Shown here one piece after another: positions 1 through 11,983 of a stretch of 64,000 bases of DNA (its first letter is position 1; every line of letters begins with the position of its first letter). The translations under genes were made by a program, and so were the position numbers. Source of the DNA: Prunella strophiata (taxonomy: Eukaryota > Chordata > Aves > Passeriformes > Prunellidae); assembly GCA_036583965.1 (NCBI GenBank), contig JAZBQD010000014.1:51713626-51777625 (forward strand), given 5' to 3'. The notes under the pieces were generated by a model. It saw only the letters and a list, made by a program, of their open reading frames with translations. It had not been told where the DNA came from and searched no databases.

Positions 1-1444
1 AAATGCAGTACTGTAGAAAAGAAAGGAGGTGAGGAATCAAATTGTCTCATTATCACTGATCAGTGATCATATCTTGCATATGTCTGCTCTTTTGCAGAGG
101 CATATGTGTGCATATATGTGTATACAGATTATTTGTGATAGAAGAAAAATTTTATTTATATTAGAAATTCTATACCATTATCAAACAGCACCTCCCCAAC
201 TTAAAAACATGCTAATACCAAATGTATCAAAGTATTGTCTTATGTATTTAAGACACAGTTTAGTGATGGACTTGCAAGTGTTATGTTAATGGTTGAACTC
301 AATGATTTTAAGGGTATTTTTTTCAATTTGCATGATTCTCTGATTCTATTTCAGTGTATTCCTGAGAAGGCAGTTGAGAGAAGTATTACATTCCAGATTT
401 TTCAGTGACAGCATAAATGATTGAAATTTACAGTAGCAAAATCTTGCTCAAGTATTTCATAAGCAGCAGGAGCTGTATTTCACAAAGAGTGAGTTTCATC
501 AAGTTAGTGATTTCAGGTTTCAGGTTTTATTATTATTCTCAATTGAATTTTGTGGACATGATAATGATATCTATCAAATTAATATCCATGCAGCAAAAGC
601 TATTTCTTATTCTTAGGAATTTATTAATCCTTGAAATTGTCTTCAGTATTATGAACTTTGTTTTTTAGTGATTTGTATTTTCCAACAAATTTTGTTAGCT
701 TACGGCCTTGAAAAAGGAATGCATGGAGGAGAGTTTTTTTAATATTGAATAAGTAATATTTTCTTATTGATATATGTTGATTATATCTTTGCAATATCTG
801 AGTTTTATTTCTCTCTTTGTCTATAATATTTAATAAATCGCTCTAGTTTTATTAAATCAATGAAGTCAATCAGTTAGAGAGAGTAGGATTCCATTCCAGT
901 AAACAAATATCAAATACAGGGGAAATATCAATCTATCAAAGTATCTATTGATCTAGCTATCTATAGGGGATCACCCATCTGGTTGAGTTCTCTGGTGTCA
1001 ATCACCTTGTCATTTATAAAAACTGGAGCAAAAACACACAACCAACTTTTAAAAATTCTTGATTTCTTTACCAAGTTCCAGCGTAAAATATCACACTATA
1101 TGTAATTAGGAAGAAAAATAGAGTGCATGCAGGTGAAAAGAACATTCTTTGTCTGACAAACAGAACAGAATTTCTGCAGATAAATAGTGGTATTGATGAG
1201 GCATATCATCCTTAAACCAGGGCAATGCTAGAAGTATTTATATTTCCTCTCCATTTTTCTTTCCTCACCCATTCCTTCATCATTTAACTTCCATGTTGTT
1301 ACCTTTGTTTTGACAGCATATGGGGTGATTTACATTTTCTGCATGTAGCTTTTTTTTCTCTTCATTACTCTATAAGCCAACTCTGCCCAGCTTTCAAAAC
1401 TGCTTTCCTCTAGTGATCAGATATTTTCTGTTTCTGATTTGCAG
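1..1444. other. AT-rich stretch without recognisable gene
   Basis: Read on both strands, this stretch shows only short AT-rich open frames with the Phe/Ile/Leu/Lys/Ser-heavy composition expected of random AT-rich DNA. There is a run of imperfect 'tatc/atct' repeats around 930-965. If the plus-strand exons at 1445-4437 are real, this would be intron of the same gene. Confidence 0.5.
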
Positions 1445-1540
1445 CTACATGTCCAGAGCCCTGGGTTCATCTGCTCCTGTATTGTCAAAGCATTTGCTGT
1501 TATCCTGTGCTCATGCAGCTCGGGTACTGTGTTGCAACCT
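1445..1540 (+). CDS. Possible upstream coding exon of the unknown plus-strand gene
   Basis: A pyrimidine-rich acceptor ending 'tgatttgcag' at 1444 is followed by an open frame (C|TAC ATG TCC AGA ...) whose peptide begins YMSRALGSSAPVLSKHLLLS. The composition looks like real protein. Entry leaves one base of a split codon. The donor is the weak point: the phase-compatible choices, after 1528 (gtgttg) or after 1540 (gtattg), are both poor matches to GTRAGT. Either would join in frame to the exon at 3614. A nearer GT at 1524 (gtactg) would leave the wrong phase. It may be a real exon with a non-consensus donor, an exon joined to another one not seen here, or chance. Confidence 0.3.
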
Positions 1541-2785
1541 GTATTGTATCTATCTTTATAAAAAGACAGGCTGTATTTCTGTGTATGTGAAATTGATATT
1601 ATTGTAGGGGTTTTGCCAGTGTTCATCTTCTATTCTATCACTCCCTGCTGTCACAAGAACTTCTGGGTCTAAAACTGAGGCTTGAGCAAAAAAAAATCAT
1701 TAAAAGAGAAATGCTCTCCGGGTTTTGAATGAGTAGGAGTATAAAAAGAGCTGATCTGCAGCATATGTTGAAACAATGAGAGAATTTAAAGACTGGAGCG
1801 TTTGTTGGGGGTATGCTCAGACTACAGAGAAGGAAAGCAGGGCAGCACTCCCCCTAAGATACTCTGAAAACCCTTCCTGCTTATGATTTTCTTTTAGCAA
1901 AGAACTGTTTACTGTCATGGAGCTGGCACATGGTAGTGGATCCAGTTCCACATCCATGATCACAAGCCAGAAAACACTGCTCTGCCTCACTGCATATACA
2001 AAGAGTGACTGAGCAGTTGTAGTGTCCCAAATTCTGGACTGACTAGAACTCTCTCAGAGAGCAAAGATGATTACATGGTAAATAAAATGCAGGGGAAAAA
2101 AAAGTTCCAGGAGTTGACAAAGGCCTATTTTAATGGAGGTTCTGGAGTTATTTTGCCACTGAGTTGTTTTACACACTTCAGGAGAGTGCACCTGAACCTA
2201 CCAATGAATGGACACTGGTGTTGTATTAGTCCTGTCTACATGCATCTGTAAAATCATCATGTCTTTTTTTATAGGATGGAAGCCAGACTATTAGAAAAGT
2301 AAGAACTTGAAACATTATTATTTTTCTGGATGTGTTTTATATCTGTAGGAAATACATTCATCTCACTATGCCTCGCTTTCTTACACTTTTGCAAATTTTA
2401 TTAAATAGCAAAATATTAGGCCCAGAATGACACTGTCTAAAAATCAATTCAGTGTTGATATGGAGAGGTTAAAAAAAATGTCACAACCCATGTAGAGCTC
2501 CAAAAAGAACTTTGGCATTGGTATAGAATATTACAACATATAATTTACTGGCAGGTGGTCTGTAGAGCAGGGTTCACAGCTCACAGATGTCCTCAGGAAG
2601 TGTTGACTGCATAAACACCGGACAGGAAATGACTGGCTTAGTTAACAGTTCTTCAGAAAATATTTTAGCTCATGAGTCAACAGTATCATGCTGTTGAGAA
2701 ATAAAAAAAGCAGCACACAGATGTATATGAACAGGGAAAACAAATTAATACAAAAACGAAGAAATAAATGAAGGAAAAAGATAAT
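1541..2785. other. No recognisable gene; probable intron
   Basis: No exon with both splice sites and an open frame was seen. The sequence is ordinary AT-rich non-coding DNA, without a repeat family I recognise, up to the polypurine tract. Confidence 0.5.
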
Positions 2786-2793
2786 AGAAGAAA

Positions 2794-2845
<52 letters not shown>

Positions 2846-2988
2846 AAAAAGAAGAAGAAGAAAAAAGAAAGAAAGCAAAAGAAAAGAAAGAAAGAAAGAA
2901 AAAGAAAGAAAGAAAGAAAGGAGAAAAAAAGAGAAAAAAGAGAAAGAGAAAGAAAGAGAATGAGAAAGAGAAAAAGAGAAAAGAAAGA
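2786..2988 (+). repeat. Polypurine (GAAA)n-type tract, about 203 bp
   Basis: The plus strand is almost purely A and G for 203 bases, interrupted only by a C at 2876 and a T at 2961. The core is a tetranucleotide (AAAG)n array from about 2795 to 2845, followed by GAA, AAAG and GAGAAA variants. Open frames across it on either strand (Lys/Arg/Glu-rich on plus, Phe/Ser/Leu-rich on minus) are repeat artefacts, not genes. Such tracts have mirror symmetry and can form triplex DNA. Confidence 0.95.
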
Positions 2989-3239
2989 CTTGCTTTATGC
3001 AATATACAGAGAGATGACTTCCAACCCTGAAGAAGCTCCAACTTCAAGAACAGGAAAGACTTTCAAAAAGTAATAGAATAATCTCTCACAGCAGAGGAGA
3101 AGTAAAAAAAAAGCTTAAATTGAAGTGAGACAAGGCAAATCTTGCTAATGATAAGGATGGTGGCCATTAAACAGACTGCCTGGCAAAGTTATAGCCTTTG
3201 TCACTGAAAATCTGATGGAACAAGTTTATAGCTGAGGGG

Positions 3240-3283
<44 letters not shown>
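3240..3283 (+). repeat. Poly(A) homopolymer, 44 A
   Basis: An uninterrupted run of 44 A follows 'gctgagggg'. No recognisable retroposed gene body lies immediately upstream and I saw no flanking target duplication, so it is listed as a simple homopolymer. The true length in the genome may differ because such runs assemble poorly. Confidence 0.9.
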
Positions 3284-3284
<1 letters not shown>

Positions 3285-3613
3285 CCTGAAAAATATAGGA
3301 AAAATAAATGGAAATTGGAGACTGAAAGTGGTTTCTAGACCATATTAATTTTTGTAAATGAACATCTGAATTTCGTTCCAACTTCAAATATATATATTTC
3401 AATACCATATTCAGTAACACTATATCCAATGACCATTTCCTAAAGAACATATCACTCTGTATTTAGCATCAAACAAAAAGTGACATGATTTCTAAAATAA
3501 TGTCCTTTGCATGATCATAGAAAATAGTTTTATGTCTATTTCATCTCTGTGGTCAAAGGAATCCTTAAATGTGTTTGCTTAACAAGTGTGCTATGTGTAT
3601 TTCCTCTCTGTAG

Positions 3614-3755
3614 CCCCAAATCTGGTTATTATGGTATTCATATGGAGGACAGAGCTTTCATCTTGCTCCTTCTGGCAGAGGAAGATACTGAATATGGTCC
3701 CCCAGTATCTGAAGTGTGGATGTATGCTCTAGATCAATTTGAAATATTGAGTTAT
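3614..3755 (+). CDS. Penultimate coding exon of an unidentified gene
   Basis: The exon is bounded by a pyrimidine-rich acceptor (tatttcctctctgtag, ending 3613) and a consensus-like donor (gtaagg at 3756). It is 142 nt long: one base of a split codon, then 47 full codons. The frame is the only open one across the exon. It reads with balanced composition: start PKSGYYGIHMEDRAFILLLL, end EVWMYALDQFEILSY. The donor falls in phase 0. It joins in frame to the terminal exon at 4393, giving a stop 14 residues later. I do not recognise the protein family. Conservation of the predicted peptide in other birds would settle whether it is genuine. Confidence 0.6.
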
Positions 3756-4392
3756 GTAAGGCCCCATTCTTTTCTCTTTCCTATTAATTTATTCACTATT
3801 ACTGCTCTTTCAAACACACACACACATAGAAAAATTAACACTAAAAATCCTATTGAAAGTATTGTTATTTTCAATGACATTTGCTGATTGTACATTGACA
3901 TAGTCAGTTTACAACTCCTATTAACAGTTGCTGAAGTTATAGATTTTTAATCCAAAATGGTTTGACGTCATTGTCAATAACTATTCTTTACAGATGCTTA
4001 AAATTAAAATGTCATTTCAAAAAGTAAAACTTTCAATACTGATTTCCATTAAATGCTGGTGTTTAAACAGAATGCCATTTTCAAGAATAACCTTGAGCTC
4101 AGCTTTGAAAAGAGAAAATCTTTCCTGTTTTCTGTGACAAATGTGAAGAGTTAATGCTTGGGAAGTGCCGAGATAAATGCTTATTGATGACTCAGTTAAC
4201 ATCTTGGAGTGAGAAGAGTATAAACAGGCAAAATATGTCTTCTTTTTTATAGCTCAACAAGCAAGTGAATGCAGTCATAAAAAAAGGAAATGTAATGAAA
4301 TGAAATCAAAACAAACAAAAGACAAACTCTCAGACTGTGGTGCTGATGACTCATTTTCAACCTCCTTTTCACATTGTCACTTTCTTTTCTAG
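3756..4392 (+). other. Intron between the two plus-strand exons
   Basis: This 637-bp interval starts GTAAGG and ends in a good polypyrimidine tract plus AG (gtcactttcttttctag, ending 4392). It contains a short (CA)n run near 3813-3826 and no other feature. The intron class is ordinary GT-AG. Confidence 0.5.
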
Positions 4393-4437
4393 GTTGGACA
4401 CCTCACCCGCAACTGCTTTCGTGACATTTATAAATGA
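4393..4437 (+). CDS. Terminal coding exon of the unidentified gene
   Basis: Directly after the acceptor at 4391-4392 the frame continues in phase 0 from the previous exon. It reads VGHLTRNCFRDIYK and then TGA at 4435-4437. The two other frames give either a short peptide or an early stop. The joined C-terminus (…FEILSY | VGHLTRNCFRDIYK) is amphipathic and charged and unlike random AT-rich translation. No domain or motif can be assigned from these roughly 60 residues. The rest of the gene would lie upstream, largely outside the window. Confidence 0.55.
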   Translation, partial: VGHLTRNCFRDIYK

Positions 4438-5294
4438 AAATGTGGGACTTAATTAGGTCAGCACTCCTAACATTTCGTGTGCATTTTACATGTATTTAAT
4501 CCCATCTTTGGATGTGCAAGATACACTGTTCCTAGCTGAGGTGAAGGGTGCTCGATGGCAGTGAAGTTCTGAGTCCCAGGGCACACAGCCGGTGCTCCGT
4601 GCCAGGCTGGGGCACTGATGCCCACCGTGCCCTCCGTGCCCAGAGCCCGCCCGGGGACGTGGCTGTTGGGTGCTTGCTCCACTTGGACTCAGGCTGAGAC
4701 ACAGAGTAGCTGCTAAATGAGTGAAGAGGACCATCAGCTCCTCTTCAGCCAGCAGCAGCTGGCATTGCAGAGGAATTTCAATTAATCAGGTGACAATCAG
4801 CTGCAATCCCCAAGGAGACAGCTACCCCCTCTTCTGCACAGCGCTCTGTCACTGCTACAAAAAGCTCAGTTGTGACACCACTCACAGCATCAGGTGTAAA
4901 AGTAGCTACTTGGAGGCACTTGTCCTTTCTGCATGGTTTAATTTAAAAACTGAGATCCTCTATTCCGTGTTTGAATATGAATGAGTCAGTCGTAAACAAA
5001 GAACTAAAATAGATGAGTCTGGCGTGGAGAGGTAGCTGAGTCATTCTATAAACCCTGTCCCTTAAATGTAAATGGCAGAGGTTTTCTCTTTTTTTTAAAC
5101 AATGATTGCTATTTTAGCTTAATGAGCTATGAGGCTTTTTTGCAGCAAAATGGCTCCTTAAAGTTCGTGTCCCATTAGGTGCCTCCACTTTTAAACTTTT
5201 CTATCCATGATTTTACTTCTTGATCACTGTGAGAGAACTCAAAATATTTTTTTCAGGAGCTTTCTTTTCATTTTAGTTATTTATTTTAATAAAC
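4438..5294 (+). other. Possible 3' UTR of the plus-strand gene
   Basis: The interval runs from the proposed stop codon to the first AATAAA on the plus strand (5289-5294). Its first half (about 4500-4900) is clearly GC-richer than its surroundings and has CpGs around 4640-4660. The open frames here, on both strands, are short and mutually overlapping. The 3' end position is inferred only from the hexamer; another AATAAA follows at about 5475. Confidence 0.35.
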
Positions 5295-7660
5295 AGCATT
5301 TGAATAGTGTACCTCTTTATCTTATGAAGATAGCATTTCTTCATTGCACTATGCCTCTTACGCCATTTAAAAAGGGGTACACAATCAAATGTTGTTATTG
5401 AATCTTTGGAGTTTTGATTCAGAGGAAGAGGTTAACACAGAAGAGGACTGTTTCTACTTTGGATTAAAATAGCTAAAATAAAGCTAGAAAACATTAGAGG
5501 TTTCAGCAAACATATCCACTGTTTGAATGAGAAAACCTTTCCACAAAACATGAAATAAAATTTCTTTTCCTTCCTCACTAAAACTTTGAAAAGACACTAT
5601 ATTAATAAAGCACTATTATTCCACAGAAACTGATAAAATTTATCTTCTTTGCATTATACTTATATGCTACATTGTACGTATACTTTAAAACTAAAGGAAA
5701 AAAACCATTTTCTTAAAATACCTTACTTATCTAGATAGATTACTGCTTTAAAAGGCTAAAGAAATTGTAATGTTGTCTAATAAATACCTGGACAAAAATT
5801 AATACTGTGTTGGATGCATATATCTACTAAAGAATTTATTGCAAGCAAAATGAAAATCTGAATCAGAACATTTTCCTCCTGTTACCCTTGATAACATTAG
5901 TAGTAGCCAAATAAGATAGGATATTTAAAACTAGCAGAACAGGATTTTCCAGAGTAACAGGTAGCAGCATTAGTTGGCAAACACTATTCTTGTATCCACA
6001 AGTAGAAATGTTGAGTATAAAACAGCGATTTTACTGCATTCAGAGCTGATAAATCCTTGGCATTTCAAATGTGGGCCAATGCAAGTTCAAGGGAGTGGTT
6101 CAACTGAAGAGATTCTCGGGGAGTGTAGGAGGCTTTTCAAAGGTCTGGAAAAATCAAATACCAAAGGAAGAGGAAAGGGTTAAGTATATTTAGACTAAGG
6201 AACAGAAAAGACAGTAGCAGTGTTCATATGTATAAAACATAGCTTTTAAAGAGTTTATTCCTTCTCAAAACTCATTTCAGATCAGACATTAAGCAGCAGA
6301 AGGGAAGGTCTGTGCTGGGATGTGCAGCAGTGAGGACTGTGCAGTACTATAGCTGTTCCTCAGGGGGCTGTGGCAACATCCTCTTCCTCAGAACAGGCTG
6401 TAAAGGTGCTTGCTCAGAAATGGCACAGATACAGCTCATCCAACATTTACAAAGCAGATGGGAGTAAAAACTCTTCTAATTTTGTTCATCCTCAATTTCT
6501 GCTATTTTGGTGATTTTATTATCCAGCTTCATTATAGATATTATTATGCGGAAAATAAAATCATGAAATAATTAATTTAGAAAGTTGAATTCAAAGCAAA
6601 AGTTTTGGAAAAAACTGAAACACAGGGCTACGTCCTGGAAATTAACAACACTTTCATTTAAAATTTGCAGCAAGTATTTTTAGATTGAAATAATACTTTA
6701 TCTTCCAATGTTCTATCTTTCCCATACTTATTATATTAGTACTCTATATAATTATTTAATTGCTTGCACAATGGCTTTTTACACATCGTATGTGTAAATA
6801 CCAGTATTAGGCATTAACAACAAGGTTGATAAATGTAATTTCATCGTGCCAGCTTGGGTTAGTGACAAGTTTAGAAATTTCATGCCAATCCAACTAAATA
6901 CTACAAAATATAGCTGTGAATTCTTTTTCTTTTTTCAATCTTCTTAAATATTTTACACTGCTCAATGAGGATGAGACAAATTATAAGTTAATTTTAAGAA
7001 TTATAGTGGATGGCAATTACATCTGTATTATTTCATATTTTCATTATTCTAATTATCCTTACAATAGACGTTCTGCCTCATTGTTCTCATGACAGTTTGC
7101 CAGAGAAGTGCTGTATCAGAATGCTAATAACTTGCCACATCCTCTCTTTAACAGTTGATAGTAAACCTTAACTATATGATTTTACTGATGTTCAATGGGT
7201 TTGTTCAGCAGGTCCATATCACTTTTAAGTGGCAGCAACCCACATTTTGATATCTATTACCTCTAAGAATGAAATAGATATCAAAATACAGAAAAGGCTG
7301 GACCATGCTTTTTGAATTACTTTTTTTTTTTTTTTAAATACTAAGTATTGCAATTTAAACATCTATTTTAAAACTAGAAGAGTAAGGATATACTAGACTA
7401 TTTCTTAAATAAACCATTCCCAGCTATAGTTTATTTAGGAAATTTATGTGTGCTTACATGTATTTTATCTGATAAATATTCTTTTCTAATATTCAACCAG
7501 CTAAACACCACATGTGCTTTTGATCAAAATCAATTCAACCTTTGTCTTGTCATGTATTTCCTCAATGATCAAGCAGATTTTCTCCAGCTAAATTCTGTTT
7601 AGAAATGTGGTATCTTAGTAAGATATAATTGGTTTATTTAATATTAATATTCTCATGTAT
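5295..7660. other. No recognisable gene
   Basis: AT-rich DNA with a T14 run at about 7321. It shows no exon with paired splice sites and no recognised repeat. Confidence 0.5.
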
Positions 7661-7663
7661 GTA

Positions 7664-8160
7664 GTCCAGAGCTGTATCCATCTCTGGGGTTCCCAGCAGG
7701 GGAAAGACATTGAACTGTTGGAAGGCCACCAAGTTGATTAATGGGATGGAGCACCTTTCTGACAAAGACTAAGAGAATTGGATTGTTCAGCCTGTGGAAG
7801 AGATGACTACAGGGTGACCTCATTGTGTCCTTCCAGTACCTGAAGGGAACCTACAAGAAAGTTGGGGAGAGACTTTCTACATGAGCATGTAGTGACAGGA
7901 CAAAGGGGAATGGCTTCAAACTGAAAGAGAGTAGGAAGAGATTCAATATCAGAAAGAAATTCTTTGCTGTGAGTGTGGTGAGGAACTGGAACAGGGTGCC
8001 CAGAGAAGTTTTGGATGCCCTATCTCCGTGTTCAAGGTCAGGTTGGAATGAGGCTCTGAGCAACCTGGGCGACTGGAAGGTGTCCTTGTTATGTCAGGAG
8101 GGTTGGACCCAGATGACTTTTAAGATCCCTTCCAACCCAAATCATTCTATGATTCTGTGA
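7664..8160 (+). mobile_element. CR1 LINE 3' fragment, plus orientation
   Basis: The stretch follows the avian CR1 3' end in order: 'ttgttcagcctgtggaagag', 'cctcattgtgtccttccagtacctgaaggg', 'gacaggacaaaggggaatgg', 'cagggtgcccagagaag', 'gagcaacctggg', 'ttaagatcccttccaaccc'. It ends in the diagnostic octamer tail 'attctatgattctgtga' (8144-8160). It is 5'-truncated with no reverse-transcriptase coding region, so it is a dead copy. The short frames over it are not genes. Confidence 0.93.
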
Positions 8161-8164
8161 CATC

Positions 8165-10800
8165 AATTGCCCAGCATAATTTTACATATTCATGTCAGCA
8201 TGCACATAAATGAAGGTGGTGGATAATCATCCCACTCTGTAAAATATAAATATTCATTTGATTTTAAGTTCACTGTCTTATACATTCTGGCTTTCTTAAA
8301 TGTGAGAAGGTGTTTAAGTGCTATGCAGTGATGGGGCCCAAAGTGTTTAATGAGTCATTAATTCAGTGTGAAAGATAAAAATAAGAAGCTTGTTGCTAAT
8401 CATCTAACCTTAATTTCTACGATTCACCAAACTCCCAAATTCATGAGAAACTTAACCTTGGAACCAGACTGAAATTAATTGTTGTAGATCAAAAGTTGAT
8501 TCTGTGTTTGGATGAGAATAAATTAACTGATCTTTATGGAGTGGATTATTATGGTTTAAAAGAAAACAGCTGAAGGAAAGAACAAAAAGAAGGATTCAAT
8601 TAGTCTTGGATTTGACAGAAGTTTCTGAAACAATAGAATTGGCACTGAGAAATAAAACTTCCTTGCTTCTTTATCAATATCCTTCTGCAGGGAAAATTCC
8701 AGCATTCTTATGGGTTTACTAGAGACTGTTGCCATAAAACAGAGGGGTTGCATAGCAGTGCTGTCTTGAAGAATTGAATTTGAGACAAGGTCAGGGTGTT
8801 CATCCACTTAATTCAGCTAAAGATGTTGTTTTTGATGGAGACATCTTATCTGCCTAAACATTTGGCACAAACATTTCATTATATTAATTTAGTGTTATTT
8901 GAAAACAGGAAGGAGTTCAGGGCAAAAGAGGAGATATTTACACTTTTACAGACCTGGGTCACAAGCCTGTTCTCCTTCTATTTCTTGTTCTAACATAATT
9001 TACATTGGAATATAATTCAGTACTAAATTCAGCCTACTGAAGCACTTCTGCCTGTTGAATCCTGGATATCAGATGAAGCCAAATGTCACAGGAGTATGAA
9101 TTAATCATGTTTCTGCACTCATGATCATCATGAACCTGGAACTCTTTGAAGCAGTAGTAAGGAAATAATTCATCTCCCTGGTCCCTTTGTCAGTTAATTC
9201 AAATGTCAATGGACAATTAGAGTTTCTGCACTCCAAAGTTCTTTACTATATCAATCTTCATGGCTCTTCTAACAGCCTCACCTGACTGAGACTTCAAAAA
9301 CTTACATTTTGTGAAGTCTTAATAAAAGAAATTGCCCAAATACTGAGATAATTCACATAATAAAGTTGCATATAAACCCAACTAAAGGGAGTATATTTTA
9401 TAGTCAGTTACAAGATCCATCCTTTTTCTTGAACAAATGATAATCACCTGTCTTCAGAAGTCTATGAAAACATCATGACACTGTCACCTCAGGAATTTTA
9501 ATTCTGTGTATGTAAAACTCATTGGACCTCAATGACTATGTTTCAGTCTGTTCTGTCTTTCACTCTTCCCCATTTATCATGATGTACTTATTAACTTGGA
9601 GTAAAACACAGCCCAAATAAAAATATTCAACATTTTCTACATTTTATTTCTGCTATGTATCTGTCTGTATAGGTAAGGTGTCTTTATATATTCTGGAAAT
9701 TCAGAAACACTGAGACATCCATGCTACCAGGATTAATATCAGTGGTGCCACAAAGTTAAAAAGAAATACCAAAAGCTCAGAATAAGAAAGCATTCATAAT
9801 CTCTTGCTTAGATTCAGTTTTGTAGATATCACTTTTTCCCAAGGATGCTACTTTTAAAATAAATTTTGGAACTTAGCTCATACTTTTCTGGAGTTTAAAA
9901 TTTTGTGTAAAATTGTCCCAAGAAGACTTCAAAATATTTTTTTTCTGAAGGTGTTAACTGAATTATTAGTTATTACTATGCAAGACCACAGCACTAAAAG
10001 CAAAAGAAAGTGCAAGCACTCTTTATACATAACTTGACTCCCTACAACCTGAAAATTAAAAAATATGAGAGTTCTAACAACAGTAACTGAAAGTTGCAGT
10101 GCTAAATGAAGAATCCTCTGTCAAAAATCACTTGAATAGTTTCAAAAATATACAGTGATATTTCAATATTTCAGTATTTAAGATTCAACTTCAGTGCTAC
10201 CATTTAGGCAACCTAGTGTAAATGAGATGATATTTTTGTATAAATTTCTAAAGAAAAGAGAAGATAGACACATTATACAGTCCTACTCTAAGTGTCATTT
10301 TTCATCATTTTATGTTTCATTTCACATAATATGCCAAAGAAAAAAATATGCATAGGCTGTTATCAGTGGTGCTGTTTTCTTTGTTCTGTTTCTGTGTATT
10401 TTTGTTCTGCTTCTCCTTTGCAAAACTGACATACCATTACTGTAATTATGATTTTTAAAAAGATATGAGTATTTTAATTGAATAGTCAGTATTTTTACAA
10501 CCCTACTCAATTTTGTATTATATATTATTTAATCTACAAGATGTTTTAGGCCATTTATATAAAAAGTCAATTCAACTGTTCTAATGTCTGGAACAAAGGG
10601 AGAAATCGTGTGTTTTAGTTATGGAAGCAAGTCCTCACATGCAAATTCCCATTTTAATTACAAAGAGCTAAGCACATGCAGTCCATTTTTATCTTCTAGA
10701 TAATAGAAAAAGGTGGGCAGTAAGAGTTGTGATAGCCAGAAAAAGAAAGTAGGAAACTTTCAATATTTTAGGTTAAACATTTTCTTCAGGATTAGAAGGC
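8165..10800. other. No recognisable gene
   Basis: AT-rich, with no convincing exon or repeat family. Short open frames on both strands have random-like composition. Confidence 0.5.
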
Positions 10801-10938
10801 TTAAGTGACTCCGGTCAGGCAGCCTGTTTCACTCCTTGTTATGGCTTCAAATCTTTTATCCTTCTCTGTACAGATCAACACACACTGGGCAATGCTTGTT
10901 GTTTTATCTTCATGTCTGTATGTCCTAAGCCATACATT
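10801..10938 (-). CDS. Candidate terminal coding exon, minus strand
   Basis: Read on the minus strand, an acceptor with a 12-base T run (…ttttttttttttcag) ends just above 10938. It is followed by 45 codons and TAA (rc of 10801-10803), entry phase 0. The peptide starts NVWLRTYRHEDKTTSIAQCV and ends RSETGCLTGVT, rich in charged residues. No family is recognised. The frame also continues upstream of the acceptor, so an unspliced reading is possible. No matching upstream exon was found: a nearby consensus donor at 11269-11274 gives stops in the required phase. Confidence 0.25.
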   Translation of the reverse strand, partial: NVWLRTYRHEDKTTSIAQCVLICTEKDKRFEAITRSETGCLTGVT

Positions 10939-11983
10939 CTGAAAAAAAAAAATTCCTTCAGAATATACTAGAAAGCCTTCCTGCAGGGCACAAATCATTA
11001 GGAGGAGCATAATAATCAGTCAGAAAAAGAAAAAAGTCTTTAGTGAGTTTCAAGGAGACACACTTTTGAGGTAAGATCTAAGCAGAGCTTAGGAAGCAGG
11101 CAATTACTGATGGAATGCTGCCATTGAAGTTAATGCTGACCAGCACTGCTCACTGCACTTCTGTGGGATAATTCCTCTCTGCCATTAAGGCATATATATT
11201 ATCCAAAGAAAACCTTCTGCAGTATCTACTAATAGTTTAATTAAAGGCAGAGAGAGGATGTTATGAGCACTTACCTGTATGCAGTAATTTCAGAAGAACA
11301 ATTAGGTTTTATCCTGATAGCCTGTCTAAAAGTTACTACCTCAATTGAGAGGCAGACCTTCATGTTTAGAGTATGACCACAATCACACTGGATAATGACC
11401 ATAAAATGAAAAGTCAATTTGCACCATAATATCTCTTTTCATCCGGAAAAACTTACTCAGAAGAGGTAATTTAACAAGATTTGAAATTCTTCTAGAGTCA
11501 GAATTTTGTTCTTATCCTGCTCTCAAATCTCTATTGCAGAGAAAAAAAAGGCTCTCAGTTTTCTAGAGAGCTGAGACTGAATGCTGGAAAGAGATAAATA
11601 ATGACCATTAGTGCCTCTTGGGGAATGCAAAGAAATTTATGAACATAATTAATTGGCTTTTATTCCAATCATTTGTATATTCCTAGGAGGCTTTTTTCTC
11701 TCCAGAATATCGCCTTTCTGTTCTGGCCATACAAGCAAGGGTAATCACAAGCATAATCACAAACAGATGTGATTGATTAATAGCACATTTTTATTACAAT
11801 ATTCTCCTGATTTTAAAAATGAATTTATTTTATTGAATAAAAAGCCTCATTTTTATTCAATAGAAGTTTCAGTTCCAAGTAATTCCACCAGCAAATGGCT
11901 TCAGCACAGCCATTCTACTAATCACATACTCACAAACCTTGATTTTCAGGAAAGAAAATTTATTAACCTCTGTCCAGTTTTCT

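Noticed and set aside
2642..3073. Lys/Arg/Glu-rich plus-strand frame and Phe/Ser/Leu-rich minus-strand frames
   Set aside because: They are translations of the polypurine simple repeat.
3240..3283. Poly(A) run as the tail of a processed pseudogene
   Set aside because: No gene-like sequence immediately upstream and no flanking target duplication; processed pseudogenes are also rare in birds.
11449..11535. Minus-strand segment with ideal acceptor and GTAAGT donor
   Set aside because: All three frames contain stops, so it is not coding; a non-coding exon cannot be excluded but has no support.
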